Under the pieces are notes generated by a model. That model saw nothing but the letters and a program-made list of their open reading frames with translations, was not told where the DNA came from and made no database searches. Position numbers and translations under genes: made by a program. Below, piece by piece: positions 9,283 to 19,810 of a stretch of 64,000 bases of DNA. Positions within the stretch are counted from its first letter, which is position 1, and each line of letters begins with the position of its first letter. Origin of the DNA: Novosphingobium sp. Chol11 (GTDB lineage: Bacteria > Pseudomonadota > Alphaproteobacteria > Sphingomonadales > Sphingomonadaceae); contig NZ_CAMBTS010000002.1 of NCBI RefSeq assembly GCF_945870625.1, positions 18,379 to 82,378 of the forward strand, given 5' to 3'.

Positions 9283-10814
9283 TTCGGCTTGTCCCACCAG
9301 GCGCTGCGCAGTTCGCGCTTCAACACTTTGCCCAGCGCATTGCGCGGGAATTCGCTGCGCAATTCGAGGCCCGCCAGCCGCTGGGTGCGCGCCAGCCGGG
9401 CATTGGCCCATTCGAGCAGCGCCGCCGGATCGGGTTTGCCACGCGGAATGACCAGCGCGAGCGGGGTTTCGCCCCACTTGGGGTGCGGAATGCCGATAAC
9501 GGTCACGTCTTGCACCTCGGGATGCTCACCGATCACCGCTTCCAGATCGGCCGGGAAAATATTGAACCCGCCCGAGAGGATCATGTCTTTCTTGCGATCG
9601 ACGATGTGGAGGAAGCCCTCGTCATCCACATAGCCCAGATCGCCGCTGCGCAGGAACGCAGCGCCTGACGGATCGTGCCACAGGATCGCCGCATTGAGAT
9701 CAGGCCGGTTGCGGTATCCGGCCATCGCGCCAAGGCCGTGCCCGACGATTTCGCCGACTTCGCCGCGCGCGCATTCCGCATCATCGGCGCCCACGATGCG
9801 CAAATCGAAGCCGATCACCGGACGACCGACCGCGCCGGGCCGCGTGGGCGCGTCGCCGGGTTTGCGCATCGTGGCGAAGCCTTCGCTGAAGCCATAGAGC
9901 TCATAGACATGCGGGGTCATGCGCGCGATGACCGCTTCGCGCGTATCGGGACGAAGTGACGACCCGGCAGAGAGCAGGCATTGCAGGCTGGACAAGTCAT
10001 GCCTGCCCAGCGCCGGATCATCGAGCGTGACGATGCACTGGGTCGGCACCATGAAAGCGTGCGTGACCCGGTGCTGCTCGATCAGCGCGAGCGCACCCGC
10101 AGCGCTGAACTGCTCCATGATGACGACCGTGCCGCCCAACAGCAGCGGCGGCAGCACCATGAACATCGTGCCGTTGGAGTAAAGCGCGGTTGTAACAAGC
10201 GCTACGCTGTCTCTCGCCATGCCCAGCTCAAGCGCATTGGACCAGGCAAAATGGGTGCGCGCGCCGTGGCTTTGCACGATCCCCTTGGGCAGACCGGTGG
10301 TGCCGGAGCTGTAGATGATGTTGAAGCGGTCTTCGGGGCGACTGCGCACGCCTGGATCGGCATCGGGCGCGGCGGCGAGTATTGCGTCGCCATCGTCCCA
10401 GCCCTCGCCGGTGAACCCGATGGCAATGCGTCGGACATTGGCGGGAAGGCCAGCCGCATCGACAAGCGCGCGATTGGCGGCGGAAACGAAAACCGCCGCA
10501 GCGCCGCTGTCGGCAATCATGGTGGCGACTTGCGCCGGGGTGAGCAAGCCGCTGACGGGCACCATGCAGGCCCCGGCCTTGACGATGCCGAACATGACTT
10601 GCAGCATTTCGAGCGAATTGGTCATGACCAGCGCCAGTGGCTCGTCGTGGCGGACTCCCATCGCCAGCAAGGCATGGGCGACCCGGTTGGTGCCCCGGTC
10701 AAGCGCGCCCCAGCTCAGCCGCTGGTCGCCGCAGATGGCCGCAATCCGATCTGGCGCGAAGCGGGCATGGGTTGCCCAAATGCTGGCGAGGCCAAAGGCA
10801 GGCGCATCAATCAT
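9279..10814 (-). CDS. AMP-dependent acyl-CoA synthetase/ligase
   Basis: IIYSSGTTGLPKGIVQSH and LYGFSEG, DRKKDMILSGGFNIFPADLE motifs; ATGA overlap with thiolase. Confidence 0.93.
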   Translation of the reverse strand: MIDAPAFGLASIWATHARFAPDRIAAICGDQRLSWGALDRGTNRVAHALLAMGVRHDEPLALVMTNSLEMLQVMFGIVKAGACMVPVSGLLTPAQVATMIADSGAAAVFVSAANRALVDAAGLPANVRRIAIGFTGEGWDDGDAILAAAPDADPGVRSRPEDRFNIIYSSGTTGLPKGIVQSHGARTHFAWSNALELGMARDSVALVTTALYSNGTMFMVLPPLLLGGTVVIMEQFSAAGALALIEQHRVTHAFMVPTQCIVTLDDPALGRHDLSSLQCLLSAGSSLRPDTREAVIARMTPHVYELYGFSEGFATMRKPGDAPTRPGAVGRPVIGFDLRIVGADDAECARGEVGEIVGHGLGAMAGYRNRPDLNAAILWHDPSGAAFLRSGDLGYVDDEGFLHIVDRKKDMILSGGFNIFPADLEAVIGEHPEVQDVTVIGIPHPKWGETPLALVIPRGKPDPAALLEWANARLARTQRLAGLELRSEFPRNALGKVLKRELRSAWWDKPK

Positions 10815-10820
10815 GGCAAA

Positions 10821-12044
10821 CTACCCTGTCACCATCGGCATTTCGCGCACGCCGCGCATGGTCAGCGTGTCCATGTATTCCACCGTGTCGCTCGCCATCG
10901 CGACGTTGGGGAAGCGCGTGAACAGGCGGCTGATGGCAATGCGCCCCTCGGCCCGGGCCAGCGGCGCGCCAAGGCAGAAGTGGATGCCGTGGTTGAAGGT
11001 GAGGTGGCGATTGGGCGTACGGCCGATGTCGAAACGGGCCGCCGCTTCAAAAACCTCAGGGTCATGGTTGGCCGCGTTGACCATGGCGAACACCCGGTCG
11101 CCTTGGTTCAGCGTTTTCCCGCGCAGTTCGAATGGCGCTTTGACGACGCGGACGACCGCGCCGGTTGGCCCTTCGAAGCGCAGCATTTCTTCCACAGCGC
11201 TGGCGATCAGCGAGGGGTCTGCAAGGAACCGGGCCTTCTGGTCCGGATTTTGGAGCAGCGCGCGGATGCCGTTGCCGATCAGGTTGGTGGTCGTCTCGTG
11301 GCCCGCAAACAGGAACAGAATGCACGAACCGATCAGCTCATCCTCGGTGATCTGGCTTGTTTGCTGGAGCATCACGAAGTGCGAGATCACATCTTCGCGC
11401 GGCTGGCCAAGCCGGTCCTTCGCCGCATCCCGGAAATAATCGGCCATCGCCACGATGCCCGCGCGCCCGGTTTCATACTTATCGCCGCCGCCGGTGGCAT
11501 TGCCGAGGAATGGCTGCAACTGCATCGACCAGTCGCGCAACAAATCCATATCCGCGCGCGGCACGCCGAGCAGATCCATGATGACGCTGGCGGGCAGCGG
11601 ATTGGCAAATTCACTGATGCATTCAAATTGCCCATCGCCGCGCGCCGCGATCCGATCCAGCAGGCTGTCTGCCAGTTCGGCGATGCCATCCTCAAGCCCG
11701 CGCATCACGCTTGGGGTCACAACCTTGTTGAGCAAGCCGCGCAGCCGGGTGTGATCGGGCGGATCCTTAAATACGACCCATGTGTTCAAATACCGGATCA
11801 AGTCGCTCAGGCGGCTTTGCTCGCCGCCCTGCTGGCTTTCGAAAAACGGCGTCAGCCGGTCCGACGAGATACCGCCGTTCATCTGCACCGCTTTGACATC
11901 GTCATGACGGGTGAGCACCCAGCCTTTGAGCAAGGGCGACCAATGCACCGGATCTTCGGCCTGCAGGCGCAGCAAGGTCTCAAGCGGGCGCTGGATCACA
12001 TCGGGATCGCGCGGATCGAAGACCAGAGGGGCGGCAGTTGGCAT
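10821..12044 (-). CDS. Cytochrome P450
   Basis: FAGHETT I-helix, ExxR region, FNHGIHFCLGAPLARAEGRIA heme loop. Confidence 0.96.
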   Translation of the reverse strand: MPTAAPLVFDPRDPDVIQRPLETLLRLQAEDPVHWSPLLKGWVLTRHDDVKAVQMNGGISSDRLTPFFESQQGGEQSRLSDLIRYLNTWVVFKDPPDHTRLRGLLNKVVTPSVMRGLEDGIAELADSLLDRIAARGDGQFECISEFANPLPASVIMDLLGVPRADMDLLRDWSMQLQPFLGNATGGGDKYETGRAGIVAMADYFRDAAKDRLGQPREDVISHFVMLQQTSQITEDELIGSCILFLFAGHETTTNLIGNGIRALLQNPDQKARFLADPSLIASAVEEMLRFEGPTGAVVRVVKAPFELRGKTLNQGDRVFAMVNAANHDPEVFEAAARFDIGRTPNRHLTFNHGIHFCLGAPLARAEGRIAISRLFTRFPNVAMASDTVEYMDTLTMRGVREMPMVTG

Positions 12045-12190
12045 GATGCGGGAAGGACTCCGGATTTGTCATTCGGCTATCATCGCGCCCTTGCCATAGC
12101 AATCGCTTGTTTGGTAGCATCAGGTCAAGGCGTAAGGCAGGCGGGACATACCCGCGATGATCGAGCGGAAGCGCCGCAGGAGAGAATGCC

Positions 12191-12508
12191 ATGTTGAAGC
12201 TCGTCGCCGTGTGGTCGCCGCCCAAGCCCGAGGACCGGGACGCTTTCGAAACCGCCTATGCCAACGTCCACGCGCCGCTTGCGCGCGCGCTGCCGAACCT
12301 CACCAGCCTTGATACCATTCTGGTCAGCGAGGGTCTGGAAGGCGCGCCCGCAGACGCTTATCGGTTCGCGATCATGACCTGGCCCGACAAGGCCGCGATG
12401 GAGCGCGATGAGCATACAGCGGAATGGACCGCGCTGCGCACCGATGCCGGCCAGATGATCGAGCGCTTCGGCGTGACTTTGACATCCTCCATCGGCCACG
12501 AAGGCTGA
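12191..12508 (+). CDS. EthD-family protein
   Basis: 105 aa, MLKLVAVWSPPKPEDRDAFETAYANVHAPLARALPNLT resembles the EthD/dimeric alpha-beta barrel fold. Confidence 0.7.
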   Translation: MLKLVAVWSPPKPEDRDAFETAYANVHAPLARALPNLTSLDTILVSEGLEGAPADAYRFAIMTWPDKAAMERDEHTAEWTALRTDAGQMIERFGVTLTSSIGHEG

Positions 12509-12517
12509 GCGCGGGCC

Positions 12518-13258
12518 ATGGCCATCCTCGTCACCGGCGGTACCAAAGGTATCGGCCTTGCCATCGCCCGGCGCTTTGCCAAGCCTGATGTCGATGTATT
12601 TCTCAATTTCCGGGCGGACCATGACGCTGCCGACCGGGCAAAGGCGGAGATCGAAGCGGCGGGCGCGCGCTGCCATCTCATCCAGGGCGATGTGAGCACG
12701 CCGGCGGGCGCGAGCGCGGTGCTCGCCGTCGTCGCTGCACAGACCGACCGGCTCGATCAGCTGGTGCACTGCGCGGTGAAAGTGATCCCCGAACCGCTGC
12801 TCACCATCGATCCGGTCAGCCTGACCGAGGCGATCAACCTCAACGGCACCGCGCTGGTCTATCTGGTGCAGGCGGCGGTGCCGCTGTTCAAGCCGGGCAG
12901 CACCGTGTTTTTCCTGTCCAGCCGGGGCAGCCGTTCGCCGCTGCCGAACTATGCGGCGGTGGGCGCGGGCAAGTCGCTGGCGGAGAGCCTGGTCCGCTAT
13001 CTCGCGATGGAACTGGCTCCGCTGGGCGTGCGCGCCAATTGCGTCGCGCCAAGCGCTGTCGATACGGAGGCGCTGCGGCAGGTATACGGCGCGCAGACCG
13101 AAGAAATCATGCGCCAATCGGCAGCGGCCAGCCCCAGCGGGCGAAACGTGGTCGATGACGATTATTGCAGCCTTATTGAATACCTTGCGAGCCCTTCGGC
13201 GGCGATGATTCAGGGTCAGGTCGTGTTCGTAACCGGCGGTGCCTACCTCGCCGCCTGA
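12518..13258 (+). CDS. SDR family oxidoreductase
   Basis: ILVTGGTKGIGLAIARRF nucleotide-binding motif, C-terminal MIQGQVVFVTGGAYL. Confidence 0.92.
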   Translation: MAILVTGGTKGIGLAIARRFAKPDVDVFLNFRADHDAADRAKAEIEAAGARCHLIQGDVSTPAGASAVLAVVAAQTDRLDQLVHCAVKVIPEPLLTIDPVSLTEAINLNGTALVYLVQAAVPLFKPGSTVFFLSSRGSRSPLPNYAAVGAGKSLAESLVRYLAMELAPLGVRANCVAPSAVDTEALRQVYGAQTEEIMRQSAAASPSGRNVVDDDYCSLIEYLASPSAAMIQGQVVFVTGGAYLAA

Positions 13259-13271
13259 GCAATGATGCCGT

Positions 13272-14855
13272 TCAAAGCAGCGATTGGCGAAGCTCTCGCT
13301 TCAAAATCTTGCCGCTGGCGTTGCGCGGCAAGTTATCCGCAAACACGACCTTCTTGGGGATCTTGAAGCCGGACAGATGGTCGGCGCAATGTTCGAGCAA
13401 TTCGGCAAGCTCAAGCTGGTGCCCCTCGCGCAGCACGATCACGGCGGTAACGGCTTCGATCCAATTCGGGTCGGGCATGCCGATCACCGCCACTTCGCTG
13501 ATCGCGGCGTGGCGATAGAGCACTTCTTCCACTTCACGCGAGGCGACATTTTCGCCGCCGGTCTTGATCATGTCCTTCTTGCGGTCGACCACGGTGATGT
13601 AGCCCTGGGCATCGGCCACGCCCAGATCGCCGCTGTGAAACCATCCCCCCGCAAAGGCTTCGGCCGTGCGGACAGGATCGTTCCAGTAGCCGCTGAGCAA
13701 CTGGGGCGAGCGATGCACAATCTCGCCGATCTCGCCCGGCGCGACCGGGTTCATCGCATCATCGACAATGCGCGTTTCGACATGCAAGGTCGGCCGCCCA
13801 GCCGAACCCAGCCGCTGCGCGTGCTCTTCGGGAAACAGGATCGTGGCGACCGGGGCAATCTCGGTCTGTCCATAAAGGTTCCACAGGCGCAGTTGCGGCA
13901 GCCGCTCGCGCAGTTCGCGCAGCACCTCGACCGGCATGATCGACGCGCCGTAATAACCCTTTTCCAGCGCCGAAAGATCGCATGTCGCCATCGCCGGGGC
14001 GCGCAGCAGCGAAATCCACACGGTCGGCGGCGCGAAGAACGAGGTGATGCGATGCTGCGCCAGCAGCCCGAGGACATTGTCGGCAGCAGGCGAGCCGGTG
14101 ATCACGTTGCACGCGCCGACATGCAGCGCCGGGCCGATCATGCAATCAAGCTGCGCGCAGTGAAACAGCGGCATGGCATGAAGCGCCACGGTATCCCGGG
14201 TCCATTCGCAATCGATGATGCAGCTTTGATATTCCCACAGCACGCTGTTGTGCGAGAGCATCGCGCCCTTGGGCCGCGATTCCGTGCCGCTGGTATAGAC
14301 GATCTGCAGCAGATCCTCGCCGCCCCGCTCCTCCGGCGGGTGCGGCTCATCGCACAGCAAGGATGTCCACGAGGGGATGCCGGGCGGCGGGGGCGCGTTC
14401 TCGCTATCGATCCCGAGCAGGTGCTCGACCTGTTCGCTGCGGGCGCTCAGCGCGGTGTCGATGGTGCTGACATCGACAAACAGCGCGCGCGCGCCCGAAT
14501 GATCGAGAATGTAGCGCACGTCATCGGCGTTCAGCATGAAGTTGATCGGGACCAGCACCGCATCCGCGCGGGCGATCGCGAAACGCAGCGCGATGAAGGC
14601 ATGGCTGTTGCGCGCGAGGATCGCAATCCGGTCGCCGGGCATCAGGCCAAGGCGGCGCAGGCCCGCTGCAAGGCGGTCCACCTCGCGGCGAAAAGCGGCA
14701 TAGCTCCACGTGACCTCGCCGCAGATGATCGCGGTTTTCTCGCCGTGCCGCTCTGCCGCGCGGGCCAGCATGGCGGAGAGCGATTGCGACCGCGCGCGGG
14801 CTATCAATACATCAGGCGAGGGGTCAGGCAAATCAGCGGCAGAATCGAGGTGCAT
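13272..14855 (-). CDS. AMP-dependent acyl-CoA synthetase/ligase
   Basis: IVYTSGTESRPKGAMLSH, NLYGQTE, DRKKDMIKTGGENVASREVEEVLY motifs. Confidence 0.93.
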   Translation of the reverse strand: MHLDSAADLPDPSPDVLIARARSQSLSAMLARAAERHGEKTAIICGEVTWSYAAFRREVDRLAAGLRRLGLMPGDRIAILARNSHAFIALRFAIARADAVLVPINFMLNADDVRYILDHSGARALFVDVSTIDTALSARSEQVEHLLGIDSENAPPPPGIPSWTSLLCDEPHPPEERGGEDLLQIVYTSGTESRPKGAMLSHNSVLWEYQSCIIDCEWTRDTVALHAMPLFHCAQLDCMIGPALHVGACNVITGSPAADNVLGLLAQHRITSFFAPPTVWISLLRAPAMATCDLSALEKGYYGASIMPVEVLRELRERLPQLRLWNLYGQTEIAPVATILFPEEHAQRLGSAGRPTLHVETRIVDDAMNPVAPGEIGEIVHRSPQLLSGYWNDPVRTAEAFAGGWFHSGDLGVADAQGYITVVDRKKDMIKTGGENVASREVEEVLYRHAAISEVAVIGMPDPNWIEAVTAVIVLREGHQLELAELLEHCADHLSGFKIPKKVVFADNLPRNASGKILKRELRQSLL

Positions 14856-14950
14856 GCTGGGCTTTCAAGCTGGCAACCCCGCCAGCGCGGGCAAAAAACA
14901 ACCGAAGAGAGCAGCACGTTCGGCACTGCTCCCTTCGGCCATGGGTACTT

Positions 14951-17362
14951 TTACTTCATGCGGACTTTGAGCGACACGCCATAGGTCACCGGCTGGCCGG
15001 TCGCCTGGGTGATGATGTTGTTGTACGAAATCACGTTCTGCACGTTGAACGCGTTGAACACGTTCTTGCCGAAGGCCGACACCGTCAACTTCTCGCCCGG
15101 GAAGGTGTAGCCGATGCGGGCATCGACCAGCGCATAACCGTCGATGCGGAACGGTGTGCGGTTCAGCCAACGGTTCACGCCATTGTCGGGAATCTGCAAC
15201 TGGCTTCCGGCGATATAGGCATCCTGATAGGTCCGGTAATTGATCCCGGCACCGACGAAGAACTCGCCGCCCGAACCTGTCGGCAGCCGGTAATCGATAT
15301 CACCGACGAGCGACCATGTCGGCGCGAAGGGCAGCCGGCTGCCGGCAAAGTCATTCTGCACGCCGAACACCGTGATCCCCGAATACTCATCGACCCGGGT
15401 GTCGAGGTAGCTGGCCGATCCCGAAAGCGTCAGCCCCGCCGTTGGCCGCACCGTCGCCTCGAGCTCGACCCCGAAGATGTGCGACTTAGGCACGTTGTCG
15501 AGCCGCTGCAGCAGCCCGAACAGTGCCGTGTTGACAGTGCCCTGGATCTGCTTGCCGCGATAATCCTGATAGAACACCGCGCCGGCCAGCGAGATGGCAT
15601 TGTTGGCCAGCCGGGTCTTGACGCCCGCTTCATACGAAGTGACCGATTCCTGCCTTGCCGGCGTGAACACCGATTGCGTCGCGCCGGTGATCACCGGGAA
15701 CGCGCCAGCCTTATAACCGCGCGAAATGTTGGCATAGAGCAGCGTGTTGGATGAGGGCTTGAAGTCTACGCCCGCGCGCCAGGAGACATTGCTTTCCGAC
15801 AAGGTGATGTTGATCGGATCGCCCGGCAGGTTTTGCGCATTGAGCGAAATGCAATCGCCCGGGCCGATGGGAATGTCCCGTCCGCCAAGGAGATTGCCGA
15901 GCAGCCGGAACAGGCTCGACAACTGCTGGTCGCCAGTGGTGTCAGACCCGCACATGCGGTTCTTGTTGCGTGAATTGGTATAGCGCACGCCGCCCTTGAA
16001 AGTGATCTGGTCGGTCAGATCATATTCGCCGTTCGCAAATATAGCGAAGATATCCATCCGGCCCCGGTTGAGCACGTTGGACTCATGGATGAAGTTGGTG
16101 CCGGCGTTGCTCAGCGAGTTGTCACCGTAGGTGATGATCTGAAGCTCGTTGACCTTGCTGTTGTTGTAGTTTCCGCCGACCGTCCAACGGAACTTCGTGC
16201 CCGGTGCCGCGGCATTGGACAGCCTGATTTCCTGGTTGAAATCCTGGATCGTGCCTTCGCCGCGCGGATTGTCGACCAATTCAAACTGCGAGCCATCAAG
16301 ATCAAACGCCATGTCTTGCTTGAAGCTGTTGTAAGTGGTGATCGAGGTTAGCACGATATCGTCGGTGACATTAAGATCCCCGCGCAAAAACGCCTGGAAT
16401 GTCGTGCGATTGCCGCGTGGGCGGGCGGACTCTGTATCCGATTGGGTGCCGACGCCGCGGCGGCCCGAGAAGGACCAGTTCGCCGCACGGAGATTGCGCG
16501 GAGTCAGCGGTGCCGTCAACTCCTGCGGCGTGGGGGCTGCCGGGTTTGACGGCAGCGAGGCGATGATATGCAGCGCTTGCGGCTCGGAACGATCAACCGA
16601 ACCATTGAGGTTGAGTTCGAGCTTAAGCTGGTCGTTGACCTGCCAGTCGGTGATCAAACGGGCGGCGATATAGTTCTGTTCGCCGTTCGTGTCTGCGCGG
16701 GTGTAGTTGTACTGCCAATCATCGCGGTGCAATGCGTCGATGGCAACGCGCATGCCTACAGTCTCGCTGATCGGGCCGCTGACGTACAGGCTGCCATGCA
16801 CTTCATTGAAGCGGCCATAATCAAGATTGAAGCCAGCCTCGAGTTCCTTGGTCGGCTTGGCGGCGACAAAGTTGATCGCACCGCCGGTCGAGTTCTGGCC
16901 GAACAGCGTGCCTTGCGGCCCTTTCAGCACTTCGACACGCTCAAGATCATAGAGCGAATGCCCAGCCAGCACCGGGAAAGGCATCGGCGCCTGATCGAGC
17001 GAGAGGCTGACGGCGGGATAGACGCCCAGCGAGTCGGAGTTGAAACCGATGCCGCGCAAAGTGAACACTGGCGTGCCGTGGGTCGATGGCGCGAGCGCCA
17101 GATTGGGAACCGCCTTGGCCAGTTCGTCGAGGCGGACGATGCTGCGCTTTTCGAGCAGCGAGGTGTCGAAAGCGACGACGCTGGCGCCGACCTTGCTGAT
17201 GCTCTCGTTCCGCTTGTTGGCGGTCACGATGATCTCGCCGGCCGGAACCTCTTCGGCTGCATCGGCAGCTGCTGGAGCAAGGGCCGCGAACGCGGGATGA
17301 GCGATGCTTGCGAGACTTAACGTCGTGGATGCCGCCAGAACGGTGCGCCGGATAGTGTTCAT
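14951..17362 (-). CDS. TonB-dependent receptor
   Basis: Signal peptide MNTIRRTVLAASTTLSLASIAHPAFA, TonB-box-like EIIVTANKRNESISKVGASV, plug and C-terminal beta-barrel ending in VSLKVRMK. Confidence 0.95.
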   Translation of the reverse strand: MNTIRRTVLAASTTLSLASIAHPAFAALAPAAADAAEEVPAGEIIVTANKRNESISKVGASVVAFDTSLLEKRSIVRLDELAKAVPNLALAPSTHGTPVFTLRGIGFNSDSLGVYPAVSLSLDQAPMPFPVLAGHSLYDLERVEVLKGPQGTLFGQNSTGGAINFVAAKPTKELEAGFNLDYGRFNEVHGSLYVSGPISETVGMRVAIDALHRDDWQYNYTRADTNGEQNYIAARLITDWQVNDQLKLELNLNGSVDRSEPQALHIIASLPSNPAAPTPQELTAPLTPRNLRAANWSFSGRRGVGTQSDTESARPRGNRTTFQAFLRGDLNVTDDIVLTSITTYNSFKQDMAFDLDGSQFELVDNPRGEGTIQDFNQEIRLSNAAAPGTKFRWTVGGNYNNSKVNELQIITYGDNSLSNAGTNFIHESNVLNRGRMDIFAIFANGEYDLTDQITFKGGVRYTNSRNKNRMCGSDTTGDQQLSSLFRLLGNLLGGRDIPIGPGDCISLNAQNLPGDPINITLSESNVSWRAGVDFKPSSNTLLYANISRGYKAGAFPVITGATQSVFTPARQESVTSYEAGVKTRLANNAISLAGAVFYQDYRGKQIQGTVNTALFGLLQRLDNVPKSHIFGVELEATVRPTAGLTLSGSASYLDTRVDEYSGITVFGVQNDFAGSRLPFAPTWSLVGDIDYRLPTGSGGEFFVGAGINYRTYQDAYIAGSQLQIPDNGVNRWLNRTPFRIDGYALVDARIGYTFPGEKLTVSAFGKNVFNAFNVQNVISYNNIITQATGQPVTYGVSLKVRMK

Positions 17363-17450
17363 TTCCCTCTCCTTTGGGTTGTCATTTTCTCTTTTTTTGG
17401 CGTGCTGCCTGTCGAACGTCCGGACAATCGGACGCCCTAAAGGGTGCACG

Positions 17451-18377
17451 TCAGCTTGGCATTGAACTGGCAAAGGCCGCGACCGCGCGGCGCATGATAT
17501 GATCGGCGGTGGGGAAAGCGGCGCGCATGGTCGCCAGCCCGTGGATCAGGCCTTTTGCCTCGATGAAATGCACCTCGATGCCCTGCTGGGCGATGCCGGC
17601 CGCGAGCGCCCGGCCCTGATCGCGCAAGGGATCGAGCCCGGCCGTGACGAGCACGGTCGGCGGAAGTCCGGCGGGGATCGGGTGGAGCACGGGCGAGGCA
17701 GCGGTGCCCCCGGCATCTGCCGCTTCCGGCAGATAATCCGCCACGAACCGGTCGAGCAGCTTGCGATCAAGGATGTAGCCCTCGGCGAGATCCTGATAAG
17801 ACCCATGGTCAGGGCTGGTACAATCGACCCAGGGGTAGATGAGCAACTGCGCCAGAACGCCGCCGGGCCCCATGGCGCTGGCCACGTAGAAAGCAAGATT
17901 GCCCCCCGCGCTGTCGCCGGCCACGGCAAGGCCCGTCACAGGCGCTTCCAGTGCGGACGGGCCCGCCAACACGAAGCGCGCGGCTGCCAGGCAATCGTCG
18001 TGGGCGGCAGGGAACGGGTGCTCGGGCGCGAGACGATAATCCACCGCCACCACGCGCAGCCCGGTCTCGGCCGCAATCATCGCGCAGAGCGGATGGTGCG
18101 TCTCCAGATCGCCGATCACCCAGCCGCCGCCATGCATATAAAGGATGACCGGACCGGCCTTGGCCTCGCCGGGGAAATAGGCGCGCAGCGGGCAGCTTGC
18201 GCCGTCCACATCGGTCCAGCGCACGCTAGGCTCGAGCGGCGCATCGAATGCGGCGCCCATCTGCTGATAGGTGGTGCGCATGTCCGCCGCCGAAAGATCG
18301 GCCAGATGCGGGCCGCCTTGCTCGGCGCCTGCCGCAAGCACAGCGGCGACCTCGGGCAGGATAAAGGGCTGCTCCAT
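17451..18377 (-). CDS. Alpha/beta hydrolase (acetyl esterase/HSL family)
   Basis: YMHGGGWVIGD (HGGG), GDSAGGNLAF nucleophile elbow. Confidence 0.93.
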   Translation of the reverse strand: MEQPFILPEVAAVLAAGAEQGGPHLADLSAADMRTTYQQMGAAFDAPLEPSVRWTDVDGASCPLRAYFPGEAKAGPVILYMHGGGWVIGDLETHHPLCAMIAAETGLRVVAVDYRLAPEHPFPAAHDDCLAAARFVLAGPSALEAPVTGLAVAGDSAGGNLAFYVASAMGPGGVLAQLLIYPWVDCTSPDHGSYQDLAEGYILDRKLLDRFVADYLPEAADAGGTAASPVLHPIPAGLPPTVLVTAGLDPLRDQGRALAAGIAQQGIEVHFIEAKGLIHGLATMRAAFPTADHIMRRAVAAFASSMPS

Positions 18378-18704
18378 CACGAGGCTCCCGCTTTGCAGCG
18401 TGACAAACCGGGCCGACGAGCGGCATTGCGGCAAGGGTCAGCGCCAAAGTCAGCGCCAAGGTCAGTGTCGGTCTGCTGCGGCGAGGAAGGCGCAGCATAG
18501 CCCTGTCCCGCACCGGCCAAGACCTTACCAAATCTCTGTGAGATAACGATTCCCCCGAATTTTCTTCTGATTAGGCAGAAAGCTAGGCAGTTTCGATTCG
18601 CTGCGCCATGACGCTGCTCGCCAAGTTATTGACGGATGTGGCCAGTGCCCGCTACTCTGCACGGAAGAGGATTGTATAATAATAATCGAGAGAGGGACGG
18701 CGTC

Positions 18705-19733
18705 ATGGACTCCAACGCACTCTACGCAACATTGCCGGATCTGAGCGCGCGGATCATGTGCAATGCGCTGGTCAACGAGTTCAAGGTCGATTGGGAAACG
18801 TTCTGCCGCAACAGCCAGATCCGGCCTGTTCGCTTTGACGAACAGGCGCGCGATTTGCTCGCGCAGGAAGAAATGCTGCTCCAGCACGCTTTCGCCGATT
18901 GCACCGCAAACACACGGAACATCTGGTTCGACGTCGGTTTGCGCTACCGGGCCATCAAGTATGGCGAGCTTGGCCTCGCCATGATGACCGCGCGGACGCT
19001 GGGCGAGGCGCTGGAGATCGCCTGCCGCTGCCAATCGCTTACGTATTCGTTGATCAACTATCGCTTTGCCTCTGCGCCGAACGGGGCCTGCGCGTTGATC
19101 GGCAGCTGCGGCAAACTTTCCGAGCAACTGCACGATTTCACCCATTACCGCGATCTTGGCGCGATCCGCACCTTGATTGCCGATCTGATGGGTGGGGACC
19201 TGCCGCTTGAACGCGTCACCCTAACCACACCGCCGCCGCCAAACTGGTCGCGGCTGCGCCAGCATTTTTCCTGTCCGGTCGAATTCAATGCCGACCAGAC
19301 GCAGTGGCTGTTCCGGCCGGGCGCCGCCAGCCTGCCGCTGCCACTCGCGGATAGCGATCTCCTGATGCTTTATAGCTCACGCTGCGACTCCATGCTCAAG
19401 CGCGCGCAAGCCGACTCCACGATCAAGGCCCGGCTGGCGGCCCAGCTCAGCCGCACCAATGGCGAATTCCTGACTGCAGGCGAAGCTGCGCGCCTGCTCG
19501 CGCTTTCCGAGCGGACGCTGCACCGGCGGCTGGCCGAAGAAGGAACGCGGTTTTCGGCGATGGTGGACGAGGCACGCTATGGCCGCGCGCGCGAACTGCT
19601 GATGGATCGGCGCATGACGATCGAGGGGATTGCCTTCGCGGTCGGCTTTGCCGAACCATCGAGTTTCTCGCGCGCATTCAAACGGTGGTCGGGGATGGGC
19701 GCGCTGGAATATCGGCGGCAACGTCAGGGTTAG
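18705..19733 (+). CDS. AraC family transcriptional regulator (Arabinose_bd N-domain type)
   Basis: C-terminal AraC HTH: LSERTLHRRLAEEGTRFSAMVDEARYGRARELLMDRRMTIEGIAFAVGFAEPSSFSRAFKRWSG. Confidence 0.92.
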   Translation: MDSNALYATLPDLSARIMCNALVNEFKVDWETFCRNSQIRPVRFDEQARDLLAQEEMLLQHAFADCTANTRNIWFDVGLRYRAIKYGELGLAMMTARTLGEALEIACRCQSLTYSLINYRFASAPNGACALIGSCGKLSEQLHDFTHYRDLGAIRTLIADLMGGDLPLERVTLTTPPPPNWSRLRQHFSCPVEFNADQTQWLFRPGAASLPLPLADSDLLMLYSSRCDSMLKRAQADSTIKARLAAQLSRTNGEFLTAGEAARLLALSERTLHRRLAEEGTRFSAMVDEARYGRARELLMDRRMTIEGIAFAVGFAEPSSFSRAFKRWSGMGALEYRRQRQG

Positions 19734-19744
19734 GGCCAGAAAAA

Positions 19745-19790
19745 GGGCCAGCCCCCCTCGATCCGCCTCAGGATCGAGGGGGGCTGGCCC
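19745..19790. terminator. Perfect 20-bp inverted repeat between convergent genes
   Basis: gggccagcccccctcgatcc-gcctca-ggatcgaggggggctggccc between AraC (+) and FMO (-). Confidence 0.7.
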
Positions 19791-19810
19791 AGCTTTGTCG
19801 CGGCACTTGC

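Noticed and set aside
9981-12197. 738-aa plus-strand ORF antisense to acyl-CoA ligase and P450
   Set aside because: Spans two unrelated, well-supported minus-strand genes; low-complexity composition typical of GC-rich antisense frames.
18436-18472. 12-bp imperfect tandem repeat gtcagcgccaa(a/g)
   Set aside because: About three copies upstream of the esterase start; too short and degenerate to assign a function.
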